Shown here: positions 1-6,463 of the stretch, piece after piece
How the letters are laid out: every line of letters starts with the position of its first letter
Numbering within the stretch: position 1 is the first letter of the stretch
DNA from: Thermoplasmatota archaeon
Lineage (GTDB): Archaea > Thermoplasmatota > Thermoplasmata > Methanomassiliicoccales > Methanomassiliicoccaceae
Assembly (NCBI GenBank): GCA_022709105.1
Contig: JAKIXL010000002.1
Location: 14,925-33,681 of the forward strand
DNA: 18,757 bases
Direction: 5' to 3'
The notes under the pieces: generated by a model
Told to the model about the DNA's origin: nothing
Databases searched by the model: none
The model's input: only the letters and a program-made list of their open reading frames with translations
Translations under genes and position numbers: made by a program

Positions 1-138
1 GGCGCGGTGGTCCTGATCGGACCGGTGCCCATAATCATCGGGTCGGGCGGAGCGTTGAGGAGCAAATGGGCGCTCGTCCTGCTGGCCATCCTCTCCTTTC
101 TCTTTTTTGCGCTGTTCCTTCTCATCTATCTTCGGTGA
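1..138 (+). CDS. DUF131-like small membrane protein, C-terminal fragment
   Basis: The first frame is open from base 1 to a TGA at 136-138 and gives 45 residues; the start lies outside the window. The fragment begins with a glycine/proline-rich hydrophobic segment (VVLIGPVPIIIGSG), then a short basic linker (LRSK), then a strongly hydrophobic helix ending in LIYLR. The GP-P-I-GS pattern followed by one last transmembrane helix resembles the end of the small archaeal DUF131 (TIGR00304-type) membrane proteins, whose function is unknown. Its last 17 bases overlap the end of the convergent gene on the minus strand. The family call rests on a short stretch. Confidence 0.55.
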   Translation, partial: GAVVLIGPVPIIIGSGGALRSKWALVLLAILSFLFFALFLLIYLR

Positions 139-337
139 GCCGCCGGGCGCACGCCTCGGTGCTCTCGCCTTTGCGGCGGGAGCCCCTGACCTCCGAGGTT
201 ATGAGGACGTAGCGCTCGAAATCAAGGCCCCGGTTGCGCAGCACCCGCCCTAGAGCGTGCTCCACCTCCTCCTTGCGCAGCTTGACGTCAAGCGCTTCCT
301 TCAGCAGCTTCAGGTCCTCGGCGCTCAGCGGTGCCAT
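122..337 (-). CDS. Small hypothetical protein downstream of the GMP synthetase glutaminase gene
   Basis: This 71-residue protein is not recognised. It is highly charged. The first 35 residues look helical (SAEDLKLLKEALDVKLRKEE), and the tail is rich in Arg, Glu and Gly. There is no signal peptide or membrane segment. Its ATG overlaps the end of the upstream glutaminase gene by 13 bases and has an AGGTGG-like ribosome site inside that gene, so it is probably translated from the same mRNA. Its 3' end overlaps the convergent DUF131-like gene by 17 bases. The tight packing supports a real gene; a link to GMP synthesis is only suggested by position. Confidence 0.6.
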   Translation of the reverse strand: MAPLSAEDLKLLKEALDVKLRKEEVEHALGRVLRNRGLDFERYVLITSEVRGSRRKGESTEACARRLTEDR

Positions 338-897
338 TCCTCGACCACCTTCAGGAAGTTCTTGAAGATCTCATAGCCGTGCTCGGTGTTCTCCACCTCG
401 GGATGGAACTGCAGGCCGTAGAACGGTCGGTCCTTGACCTTGATGGCCTCCACCGGGCAATCGATGGTGTGGGCGAGCACCTCGAAGCTTTCCGGCACCC
501 GCTTCACCTCGTCATTGTGGCTCTGCCATACCACGAACTCCTTCGGCAGCCCGAGGAAGATGTCGTCCTCTTGGTCGACCGTCAGCGTGGCCTTCCCGAA
601 CTCCGGCCTTCCCGCGGGAGCGGTGGCGCCGCCAAAGTGGTTGGTCATGAAGTGGAGGCCAGCGCATATGCCGAGTATCGGAAAATCGGCGCGGTCAAGG
701 TACTCGCCGTTGCGGCCCATCTTCTCGTTCTCGTCGGCGACGTGCGGAGACCCGCCGGAGAGCACCAGGGCGTCGACGTCCAACCGTTCCAAGGGCGTGG
801 TGTTCGGCACGATCTTGGTCTCCACGTCCAGATACTTCAGCACCCGCCATTCACGGTGGGTCCATTGGCCGCCGTTGTCCACGACGTAGACGCGCAT
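325..897 (-). CDS. guaAA: GMP synthase [glutamine-hydrolyzing] subunit A (glutamine amidotransferase)
   Basis: This 190-aa class I glutamine amidotransferase hydrolyses glutamine and passes ammonia to the separate ATP-PPase subunit, which aminates XMP to GMP. The protein opens with the family start MRVYVVDNGGQW. The nucleophile elbow GICAG puts the catalytic cysteine at residue 78. The second half has WQSHND (124-129) and the FHPEV motif with His165 and Glu167, completing the Cys-His-Glu triad. The length is normal for the archaeal stand-alone subunit; bacterial GuaA fuses both parts. A TATA-like box at 921-928 predicts a leaderless mRNA starting at the ATG. The partner subunit is on the same strand about 2.1 kb upstream, separated by a phosphatase gene and an insertion sequence. 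Confidence 0.95.
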   Translation of the reverse strand: MRVYVVDNGGQWTHREWRVLKYLDVETKIVPNTTPLERLDVDALVLSGGSPHVADENEKMGRNGEYLDRADFPILGICAGLHFMTNHFGGATAPAGRPEFGKATLTVDQEDDIFLGLPKEFVVWQSHNDEVKRVPESFEVLAHTIDCPVEAIKVKDRPFYGLQFHPEVENTEHGYEIFKNFLKVVEEWHR

Positions 898-920
898 GGG
901 ATTTGTGAAGACAAGCGCTT

Positions 921-928
921 AGATAAAC
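921..928 (-). promoter_or_regulatory. TATA box for guaAA
   Basis: On the minus strand this reads GTTTATCT. Its centre is about 27 bases before the ATG at 897, the usual archaeal TATA-to-start distance, so the transcript should be nearly leaderless. It is paired with a near-identical TATA box for the divergent phosphatase gene. Confidence 0.6.
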
Positions 929-965
929 ACTCTCATTCACCTGGAACGTGACTGAAAAAAGACGG

Positions 966-972
966 TTTATCT
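966..972 (+). promoter_or_regulatory. TATA box for the HAD phosphatase gene
   Basis: TTTATCT is centred about 29 bases before the ATG at 998. No ribosome site is evident between the two, so a leaderless or very short leader is expected. It shares the TTTATCT core with the divergent guaAA promoter 40 bases away. Confidence 0.6.
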
Positions 973-997
973 ACTTGTCCGCCATTGTAAAAAGGCG

Positions 998-1711
998 ATG
1001 AAAGCGGTTCTGTTCGACCTCGGCCACACGCTCATCGACTACTATTGTGACTGGAAGGCCCCTGAGGACCGCGGCATCGCCGGCATATATGAAATCGTCC
1101 GCGAGTCCGCATCTAGGGTGGACCGCCAGGAGTTCACTGACTTCCTGGCGGAAAGGCTGCGCCGGTCCAGGAGCATGAAGTTCGACCATTATGTGGAGAT
1201 CCCCCTGGCCGACCTAATGGGGGAATGTCTGGACCGGTACGGATGCTTGGACGAGGACAACCTCCAGAGAAGCCTGGAGGTGTTCTATGGGGTGCTTCTG
1301 GAGGACCGGCAGTTGGTCAACGGAGCGGTGGAGCTTCTGGCCTCGATCAAGGACCGCGGTCTGAGCGTCGGCCTGATCTCGGACGTGGCGTGGGGTTTGC
1401 CGTCAGAGTTCCCCATGCGGGACATCCGGCACTTCGGGATGGACCGCTACTTCGACGACTACGTGTTCAGCACCGACGTCGGCCTCCGGAAGCCGCACCC
1501 CAAGATGTTCAAGATCGCGTTGTCGAACCTTGGCGTCGACGCGTCGGAGGCGATGTACGTAGGCAACTCGCTGGCCCAGGACATCAAGGGCGCGAAGGGC
1601 GTGGGCATCAAGGCGGTGCTGAAGTGCTCGGCCTTCTGCCCCCAGGCCGAAGGGGTCGTCCCCGACCACACCGTGGGGACGCTGGCGGAGATCGAGGGGC
1701 TGCTCGAGTAG
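998..1711 (+). CDS. HAD-superfamily hydrolase (putative phosphatase)
   Basis: This 237-aa protein has the haloacid dehalogenase motifs in order. Motif I is FDLGHTL with nucleophile Asp7. Motif II is Ser128 in GLISDV, motif III is Lys165 in LRKPHPK, and motif IV is VGNSLAQD (188-195) with Asp195. A helical cap of about 90 residues between motifs I and II makes it a C1-cap, phosphoglycolate-phosphatase-like member. The usual second Asp of DxD is Gly9. Some active sugar-phosphate phosphatases (the YihX type, DLGN) share this, so loss of activity should not be assumed. The substrate cannot be read from sequence. It is divergent from guaAA and ends in TAG just before the TnpB element. Confidence 0.85.
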   Translation: MKAVLFDLGHTLIDYYCDWKAPEDRGIAGIYEIVRESASRVDRQEFTDFLAERLRRSRSMKFDHYVEIPLADLMGECLDRYGCLDEDNLQRSLEVFYGVLLEDRQLVNGAVELLASIKDRGLSVGLISDVAWGLPSEFPMRDIRHFGMDRYFDDYVFSTDVGLRKPHPKMFKIALSNLGVDASEAMYVGNSLAQDIKGAKGVGIKAVLKCSAFCPQAEGVVPDHTVGTLAEIEGLLE

Positions 1712-1729
1712 GATTCGCACTTTCGGTGA

Positions 1730-1743
1730 CCTCCCCCCGGAGG
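1730..1743 (+). other. Short GC-rich hairpin between the phosphatase and TnpB genes
   Basis: CCTCC and GGAGG form a perfect 5-bp stem around a 4-base loop, 19 bases after the phosphatase stop and just before the TnpB promoter. It could mark the phosphatase 3' end or be a subterminal palindrome of the inserted element's left end, as IS200/IS605 elements carry. The sequence does not decide between them. Confidence 0.3.
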
Positions 1744-1745
1744 AC

Positions 1746-1753
1746 GTATAAAT
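1746..1753 (+). promoter_or_regulatory. TATA box for the TnpB gene
   Basis: GTATAAAT is centred 26 bases before the ATG at 1776, with no ribosome site between, so a leaderless TnpB transcript is expected. The element appears to bring its own archaeal-type promoter. Confidence 0.55.
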
Positions 1754-2882
1754 TCGGTGGTACCAATCAATTTCGATGAGAAGGCTCACCTTCGAGTATC
1801 GGCTCTATCCTAACAAACAACAGGAAGCTTGCCTCATCCGGTCATTTTCTTCAGCCCAGGAGATGTACAACCTTCTGTTGGAGAAGGCCATCAGCGTTTA
1901 TGAGACAGAGGGAAAAAGGCTGAGCAAATATGATATGTGCAAATATGTAAAAACCATTAAAGACCGGGACGAAACGTTCTACGCGACCTATTCTCAAGTG
2001 CTTCAGAACTGCGCCGACCGGCTGTCAAAGGCTTTCGATAATTTCTTCAGGCGGGTAAAGGAGAACAAGGAGGGAAAGCGCCAGAAGCCAGGTTTCCCTA
2101 GGTTCAAGAGGTCGATCAAGAGCATTACATATCCTCAGGACGGATTCAAGATCGATCATGGCGGAAGGACGATCTCCATCTGCAAGATAGGAAGGGTCCG
2201 GGTCCGGCTACATCGGCCGATCATCGGACAGATAAAGACAATGACCATCGTGAGGCGGAGATCTGGAAAGTGGTTCGTTCTTTTCTCCTGCATCATCGAT
2301 GATGAAACGGTTCCGCCGAAAAAGGGGCCGGAGATAGGTATCGACCTAGGGGTCCGGCATTTCATCACCACTTCCGAGGGCGAGCACATCGATCATCTGG
2401 TATTGTCGGACTATGAAAGAAGAAAGCTGAAACGGCTCTAGAGGAACATCGACAGGAAGCCGATGGGCAGTCATAACCGGGAGAAGGCCCGCATCACGTT
2501 CGCAAAAGCAAAAGAGAAGGAGACCGACCAGAGACATGATTTCCTTCACAAGATCAGCCGGGACCTGGTCGATAGGCATGGCATCATCGCCCTGGAGTCG
2601 TTGGATATCAAGCAACTGATCCAGCTGAGCCCATGTCCGGATGATATCAATCGATCGGCCTGGGGGGGGGCCTGACACAGATGATCGAGTACAAGGCTGA
2701 AAGTGCTGGTACTCGCCTGTTGTTCGTGGACAGGTATGACCCCACGTCCCAGATATGCTCTGGATGCAAAGAGATCGGGATGATCGGCAGAAGACAGACC
2801 GTGTATCATTGTCCGAAATGTGGGCTCTCTTTGGACAGGGACATCAATGCCGCGATTAACATACTAAGGATAGCAAAAATTA

Positions 2883-3004
2883 GGGCGGGGCACGCCCGAA
2901 GTGACGCCTGGGGAGAGGGGACCTCCACATCTCAGATCGTTGAGATGCGAGTTCCCTCGTTGAACCCGGAACCAGAGGTCGGGACCGAGGTCCTGATCAC
3001 CTCG
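2883..3004 (+). ncRNA. Putative TnpB right-end RNA (omega-RNA-like) with three hairpins
   Basis: Three perfect hairpins follow one another after the RuvC-III/zinc-finger end of TnpB: GGGCG/CGCCC at 2883-2897, CATCTCA/TGAGATG at 2928-2947, and CGAGGT/ACCTCG at 2986-3004. A weaker outer stem (GAGGGGAC near 2915 with GTTCCCTC near 2951) encloses the middle one. Active TnpB proteins use an RNA made from the 3' end of their gene and the element's right end as scaffold and guide source. The position and dense structure fit this. No sequence family was recognised, and the 3' boundary is unknown. Confidence 0.4.
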
Positions 3005-3025
3005 TCTTTCAGATGTACTGGATGC

Positions 3026-3065
3026 CACTCCCACTCTATTGTTGGTCACTCCCACTCTATTGTTG
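3026..3065. repeat. Tandem 19-bp duplication of the guaAB 3' end
   Basis: The 19-mer at 3026-3044 is repeated exactly at 3047-3065 (21-base period). The second copy is the end of guaAB and encodes the conserved C-terminal TIEWE. The first copy lies just past the stop codon, between the gene and the TnpB remnant. The 3' end of guaA is a known integration site for bacterial genomic islands, so this may be an attachment-site scar. A slippage duplication is the simpler alternative. Confidence 0.8.
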
Positions 3066-3993
3066 AAGGTGGTTTGTTCGTTATATCGTAGACCACCCGG
3101 TTGACGTCGCTCTTCATCTCGTTGGTGATGCGCACCGAGATGCGCTCCAGCACCTCGTGCGGGATGCGGGAGTACGAGGCGCTCATGCCGTCGATCGACT
3201 CCACCGAGCGCACCGCGATCGTCCGCCCGTACGCGCGGTTATCGCCTTGGACGCCGACCGACTGGCAGGGCAGCAGGACGGCGAAGTACTGCCACGGCCG
3301 GGGCATCTTCCCGGCGGCGGACGCCAGCTCGATCTCCTCCTCCACGATGGCGCAGGCCTCCCTTACGATGCCGACCGACTCCGGCGTCACCTCTCCGATG
3401 ACCCGGACCGCCAGCGCCGGGCCGGGGAACGGCTGACGCTCCGACACTGGCACCTTGAGGTAGCGGGCAACGACGCGCACCTCGTCCTTGTACAGGTCGC
3501 GGAGGGGCTCCACCAGCTCCATCTCCATGTCCTTCGGCAGGCCTCCGACGTTGTGGTGGCTCTTGATGACGTCCCGCACTCCGTCCCCGCTCTCGATCCA
3601 GTCCGGAGCGATCGTGCCCTGCACCAGGTACTTGGCCCCGAACTCCTTGGCGGTGCGCTCGAAGACGCGGATGAACCTCTCGCCGATTATCTTGCGCTTC
3701 CTCTCCGGATCGGTGACGCCCTTCATCGCGGCAAAGAACTCGTCGGCTGCGTCGACCAGCAGGTAGTTCACTCCCAAGCTGTCGAATATCTTGCTGACCG
3801 CCTCGGTCTCGTTCTTGCGCATGAAGCCATTGTTCACGTACACCGTGAGGAGCCGATCGCCGATGGCCTTGGACGCCAGGGCGGCGGCCACGGTGCTGTC
3901 CACGCCCCCGGAGCAGGCGATTATCGCCTTCCCCTTGATCTGGGCCCTCATCCTCTCGATCTGCTCATTGACGAACTGCTCAACCTTGAACAT
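3046..3993 (-). CDS. guaAB: GMP synthase [glutamine-hydrolyzing] subunit B (ATP pyrophosphatase)
   Basis: This 315-aa subunit adenylates XMP and replaces the adenylate with ammonia from the glutaminase subunit, giving GMP. The N-type ATP-PPase loop SGGVDS is at residues 28-33. Family stretches follow: [10 protein letters not shown], the lid-region [11 protein letters not shown], the HHNVGGLP substrate loop, and [12 protein letters not shown]. The C-terminus is the near-universal PPSTIEWE, which shows the gene is complete despite the insertion at its 3' end. The start overlaps the purE stop by 14 bases, so the two are co-transcribed and probably translationally coupled. Its convergent 3' overlap with the TnpB reading frame is a result of the insertion. 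Confidence 0.96.
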   Translation of the reverse strand: MFKVEQFVNEQIERMRAQIKGKAIIACSGGVDSTVAAALASKAIGDRLLTVYVNNGFMRKNETEAVSKIFDSLGVNYLLVDAADEFFAAMKGVTDPERKRKIIGERFIRVFERTAKEFGAKYLVQGTIAPDWIESGDGVRDVIKSHHNVGGLPKDMEMELVEPLRDLYKDEVRVVARYLKVPVSERQPFPGPALAVRVIGEVTPESVGIVREACAIVEEEIELASAAGKMPRPWQYFAVLLPCQSVGVQGDNRAYGRTIAVRSVESIDGMSASYSRIPHEVLERISVRITNEMKSDVNRVVYDITNKPPSTIEWE

Positions 3994-4459
3994 CGTTGCC
4001 CACCTCCTCGGAGTCCCGCTCCACCGCCTCGACCATTTCCCTGCGGTGCTTCTCCAGCTTTGCCGCTATGCCCTCGTCGCGCAGCCCAAGGATCTGCAGC
4101 GCCAGCAGCGCGGCGTTGTCTCCGCGGTCCAGCCCCACGCCCGCTACCGGTATTCCGGCCGGCATCTGCACGATCGACAATATCGAGTCCAAATTCACCT
4201 TGCCGCTCACTGGGACGCCGATGACCGGCCTCACCGTGGCCGCGGCGACCGCGCCGGGCAGCGCGGCGGACAGTCCGGCTATGGCGATGAACACCTCGGC
4301 ATCACTGCCGGCTACCAGCTCCCGGACGCGGTCCGGGGTGCGGTGGGCGGAGGCGACCACGATCTTCGAGGTCACGCCGAACTCCTTCAGAACGTCGGAG
4401 GCCTTGTTGGCCACGGGCGCATCGCTCTTGCTGCCCAGGATGATCAGGACGCGAGGCAT
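3980..4459 (-). CDS. purE: N5-carboxyaminoimidazole ribonucleotide mutase / AIR carboxylase catalytic subunit PurE
   Basis: This 159-aa enzyme of de novo purine synthesis makes 4-carboxy-AIR. The phosphate/substrate loop GSKSD is at 9-13 and the SAHRTP motif with the conserved His at 37-42. The following stretch [15 protein letters not shown] lacks the second His of the bacterial class I GGAAHLPG motif, a variation I have the impression is common in archaea. No purK is in the window, so whether N5-CAIR or AIR plus CO2 is the substrate cannot be told. It is first in the purE-guaAB operon, overlapping guaAB by 14 bases, with a TATA box 26 bases upstream of its ATG. Confidence 0.93.
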   Translation of the reverse strand: MPRVLIILGSKSDAPVANKASDVLKEFGVTSKIVVASAHRTPDRVRELVAGSDAEVFIAIAGLSAALPGAVAAATVRPVIGVPVSGKVNLDSILSIVQMPAGIPVAGVGLDRGDNAALLALQILGLRDEGIAAKLEKHRREMVEAVERDSEEVGNDVQG

Positions 4460-4480
4460 GTGCCAAGCAAAGTGAGACCT

Positions 4481-4489
4481 GATAAAAAA
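4481..4489 (-). promoter_or_regulatory. TATA box for purE-guaAB
   Basis: The minus strand reads TTTTTTATC, centred about 26 bases before the purE ATG at 4459, predicting a leaderless transcript for the purine operon. Confidence 0.55.
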
Positions 4490-4518
4490 GGTTGTGATGT
4501 AAAGGGTTTCGTCCTTGT

Positions 4519-4824
4519 TCAGGACTTCATGATGGCCAGCAGGAAGACGCCTATGGCGATAAGGGCGCCGATGAGCGCCGCCAGGATGTACAGGAAGGCC
4601 ACCCAGATGGTCTCGGTTATGCTGATGTTGATCAGCCCGGCGGAGGTCGGGTCCATTAGCCTGAGGCCGACCCAGATGATGCCGATGAGCAGGCCGACGA
4701 CTAGGAGCACTACACCGATGGTGCGGCTCTTGCCGCTACCGAAGTAGGCGGTGAACACTCCGGCCAGGATCAAGAAGAGGCCCAAAGTCATAAGAAGTAT
4801 GGTCAGGAATTCCATCAGTTGCAT
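4519..4824 (-). CDS. Small three-helix membrane protein, unknown function
   Basis: This 101-residue protein is almost wholly hydrophobic. Three helices are visible: about residues 4-28 ([19 protein letters not shown]), 35-55 ([20 protein letters not shown]) and 70-98 ([20 protein letters not shown]). Short loops carry the few charges ([15 protein letters not shown]). No enzyme motif is seen, and the family was not recognised. The ATG follows an AGGTGA ribosome site in the 13-base gap after the upstream RAM-domain gene, so the two form one operon. Confidence 0.75.
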   Translation of the reverse strand: MQLMEFLTILLMTLGLFLILAGVFTAYFGSGKSRTIGVVLLVVGLLIGIIWVGLRLMDPTSAGLINISITETIWVAFLYILAALIGALIAIGVFLLAIMKS

Positions 4825-4837
4825 TTTTTCACCTGTG

Positions 4838-5071
4838 TCAGAACTTAATGCCTGTGAGCGTCTTGGTGTCTATGACCCCGGATATCGTCCGTATCTGGTC
4901 CACCACCACCTGGCCGAGGCGATTGAAGTCCTCGGCCTCGATCTTGGCGATCAGGTCGAACTCCCCGAACAGGGGATGGAGCTCCACGACCTCCTTGACC
5001 TTAAGGAGCTCGTTGTAGACCTCGTGCTCCTTGGCCGGCGCCGTGCTGATAAGAACGAACCCCACTGCCAA
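4838..5071 (-). CDS. Stand-alone Lrp/AsnC-type RAM (ligand-binding) domain protein
   Basis: The protein matches the C-terminal effector domain of Lrp/AsnC regulators (VGFVLISTAP, then KEVVELHPLFGEFDLIAKIEA) with no DNA-binding helix-turn-helix. Such single-domain proteins form ring-like oligomers that bind amino acids and may modulate full-length Lrp partners. The frame is open up to an ATG at 5125, but a TATA box at 5105-5113 lies inside that extension. I therefore place the start at the TTG at 5069-5071 (77 aa), which follows AAGGTGAG with normal spacing; the ATG at 5092 is also too close to the TATA box. It lies 13 bases upstream of the small membrane protein gene. Confidence 0.85.
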   Translation of the reverse strand: MAVGFVLISTAPAKEHEVYNELLKVKEVVELHPLFGEFDLIAKIEAEDFNRLGQVVVDQIRTISGVIDTKTLTGIKF

Positions 5072-5104
5072 ACTCTCACCTTGCTGACCCATTAGTTTAT
5101 GTGC

Positions 5105-5113
5105 TATAATAAA
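5105..5113 (-). promoter_or_regulatory. TATA box for the RAM-domain operon
   Basis: The minus strand reads TTTATTATA. Initiation about 26 bases downstream (near 5083) would leave a 12-base leader containing AAGGTGAG before the TTG at 5071. This supports the short protein start. Confidence 0.6.
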
Positions 5114-5136
5114 TGTTTTCGTCATGTTATTTGTCC

Positions 5137-5370
5137 TTAGGCATTGGCCAGTTGTTTTCGTAAGGATGGTCCCGTTCGTCTGACCGTCCTCTTCCTCTCC
5201 ACGGACGCGGCGCCGAGGCCCATCTTCAGCATGGGATTGCCGCTGTTGCGGTCGAACGGCCCGACGAAATTGGTGGCGGTCGAGATGACGGAAACCGCCA
5301 AGACGGTTATGGCGGCCGCCGCACCGAACCTAACGGCCTCCCAGAACTGCGGATGCTCTTGTTCGCACAT
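5137..5370 (-). CDS. Small single-pass membrane protein, unknown
   Basis: These 77 residues were not recognised. The layout is protein-like: a polar start (MCEQEHPQFWEAVRFG), one hydrophobic helix at about 13-36 (AAAAITVLAVSVISTATNFVG), then a basic cytosolic-type tail (SVERKRTVRRTG) ending at a TAA. The frame stays open upstream as far as 5697, under the kinase gene, and there is no clear ribosome site. The ATG at 5370 is therefore a guess, with an alternative ATG at 5415. The start and reality of the gene are uncertain. Without it, 5126-5536 would be a 411-base gap holding only hairpins. Confidence 0.5.
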   Translation of the reverse strand: MCEQEHPQFWEAVRFGAAAAITVLAVSVISTATNFVGPFDRNSGNPMLKMGLGAASVERKRTVRRTGPSLRKQLANA

Positions 5371-5411
5371 CGATTGTGTGGAAGCGTGCAGAGCAGGGCG
5401 GCATGCCTCCT

Positions 5412-5445
5412 TCATCCGTTCGGATGAGCGGCCGTTGGGTCGGCC
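5412..5445. other. Two adjacent hairpins between pfkB and the small membrane gene
   Basis: TCATCCG-TT-CGGATGA (5412-5427) is a perfect 16-base palindrome. GGCCG-TTGGGT-CGGCC (5430-5445) follows two bases later. They sit in the gene-poor stretch 5371-5536. They could be an mRNA processing or termination structure, or a protein-binding palindrome. No T-run follows on either strand. Confidence 0.4.
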
Positions 5446-5524
5446 CAGTGGCGCGTACGCTGCGGACCTGGTCCTGAACACCGTCCAGAACAAGGTCGTC
5501 AGCTCAGCCCACCAGCAACGACCG

Positions 5525-5548
5525 CTCCCGCCGCTCCTACCGCGGGAG
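5525..5548 (-). other. GC-rich hairpin spanning the pfkB stop codon
   Basis: A perfect 7-bp stem (CTCCCGC/GCGGGAG) with a 10-base loop brackets the TAG of the kinase gene. It looks like a 3'-end structure for the sahH-pfkB transcript, but there is no T-run after it on the minus strand, so termination is unproven. Confidence 0.35.
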
Positions 5549-6463
5549 GGACGCGAGCGTGTCGGCCGCGCGCTCCTCGACCGACTCCCAGGTCGGGAGG
5601 TTGGTGACCGCTCCCCGGGCCTCGAGGACGAAGGACGCCGCGGCGTTGCCGTAGGCGACCGATTCCAGGAGGTCCTTTCCACGGTACTGGCCAGCATAGA
5701 AGCCGGCTCGGAAGGCGTCTCCCGCGCCGGTGGGGTCGATGACCTTCGACGGTCTCGCCGCCGGCACCGTCCATGAGCCCTTGCCGGTCGACACCATCGC
5801 GCCGTCCCTGCCCATGGTGGTGATGACCTCCGTGACGTGCTCTAAAAGACCTTCAGGGCCGGAGGCGTTCATGTATTCCAGCGCAACGCGCAGCTCGCTG
5901 CGGTTGCTGAAGAACCGGTCCGCCAGCGGGAGCGCCTCGCGGAAGGTCCCGCGGTCCCAGATGCGCTGGACCTCCTGCGCCGGATCGAAGGACACGCTCT
6001 TGCCCAGCCTCTTGCACTCGAGCATCACCGGTACGTAGTACTCCGGCCGGCCGGTGGAGACGTGCACGTGCTTGGACCGCCTGGCCGAGTCAAGGCGGAG
6101 CTCGAACCTCCCCATGTCGCGCATCGGACCCTGGTATACGTAAGCGATCTGAGCCTCCTGGGAATCGTTGACCACGATGACCGTCGAGCTCTCATAGCCT
6201 TCCACGGTGATAAGCTCGCTCAGGTCGACGCCCTTCGAGACCATGAACTGGCGGAAGTCATCCGGGAGGTCTGGCCCGACGTACGAGACCAGGGCGGTCG
6301 GGACGCCGAGCGCCGCGGCGGCGGTGGCGATGTTGGCGCCTGTCCCGCCGAAGTAGCGGTGCTTCTCCCGGATGTCCACCGAGGTGTTCGGTTCGGGGAA
6401 CCGCTCCAGGTCCAAGATCTGGTCCAGGCACACGTGGCCGTATACGGTAAGGAACGGCCTCAT
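5537..6463 (-). CDS. PfkB-family kinase, probable adenosine (nucleoside) kinase
   Basis: This 308-aa ribokinase-fold enzyme has the N-terminal GGTGAN substrate-binding motif (39-44) and the C-terminal anion-hole motif DPTGAGDAF (243-251), with the catalytic-base Asp249. The fold fits sugar or nucleoside kinases. The context points to adenosine: it follows S-adenosylhomocysteine hydrolase, whose product adenosine must be removed to pull the reversible reaction forward. The ATG at 6461-6463 overlaps the sahH TGA as ATGA, so the genes are translationally coupled; an ATG five codons earlier exists but is less likely. The substrate call is inference; a broad nucleoside kinase of the archaeal MJ0406 type is an alternative. 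Confidence 0.85.
   Translation of the reverse strand: MRPFLTVYGHVCLDQILDLERFPEPNTSVDIREKHRYFGGTGANIATAAAALGVPTALVSYVGPDLPDDFRQFMVSKGVDLSELITVEGYESSTVIVVNDSQEAQIAYVYQGPMRDMGRFELRLDSARRSKHVHVSTGRPEYYVPVMLECKRLGKSVSFDPAQEVQRIWDRGTFREALPLADRFFSNRSELRVALEYMNASGPEGLLEHVTEVITTMGRDGAMVSTGKGSWTVPAARPSKVIDPTGAGDAFRAGFYAGQYRGKDLLESVAYGNAAASFVLEARGAVTNLPTWESVEERAADTLASLPR

Larger units (their letters stand above)
1776..3091 (+). pseudogene. tnpB: IS605-family TnpB (RNA-guided nuclease), broken by an amber codon and a frameshift
   Basis: Three pieces together make one near-complete TnpB. Residues 1-221 hold the N-terminal helical region (MRRLTFEYRLYPNKQQ) and the RuvC-I motif GIDLGVRHF with Asp190. An in-frame TAG at 2439-2441 replaces a codon that is typically Gln in the family (KLKRL-Q-R). 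Reading on in the same frame gives the RuvC-II segment IIALESLD, with the Glu codon at 2595-2597. The frame then breaks at a run of nine G (2662-2670) in the usual WGG-LTQMIEYKAE region. The +2 frame resumes with the zinc finger (C-x2-C and C-x2-C around 2756-2821) and RuvC-III RDINAA, with Asp at about 2840. All catalytic residues survive. No TnpA is present, so the element was non-autonomous. It is AT-richer than its neighbours. The last frame runs 46 bases into the convergent guaAB, so the native stop is probably lost. Confidence 0.88.

Noticed and set aside
2883..3065. CRISPR array suggested by neighbouring repeats and hairpins
   Set aside because: There are only two repeat copies with a 2-base gap, the repeats belong to the guaAB end, and no spacers or cas genes are present.
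3157..4224. Long plus-strand open frame opposite guaAB and purE
   Set aside because: It is an antisense shadow: the minus strand encodes guaAB and purE with intact motifs, and the shadow protein is a low-complexity Arg/Ala/His-rich translation.
5371..5536. tRNA or other classical RNA gene in the gap after pfkB
   Set aside because: I looked for the TTCRANY loop and cloverleaf stems on both strands and found none; only isolated hairpins are present.
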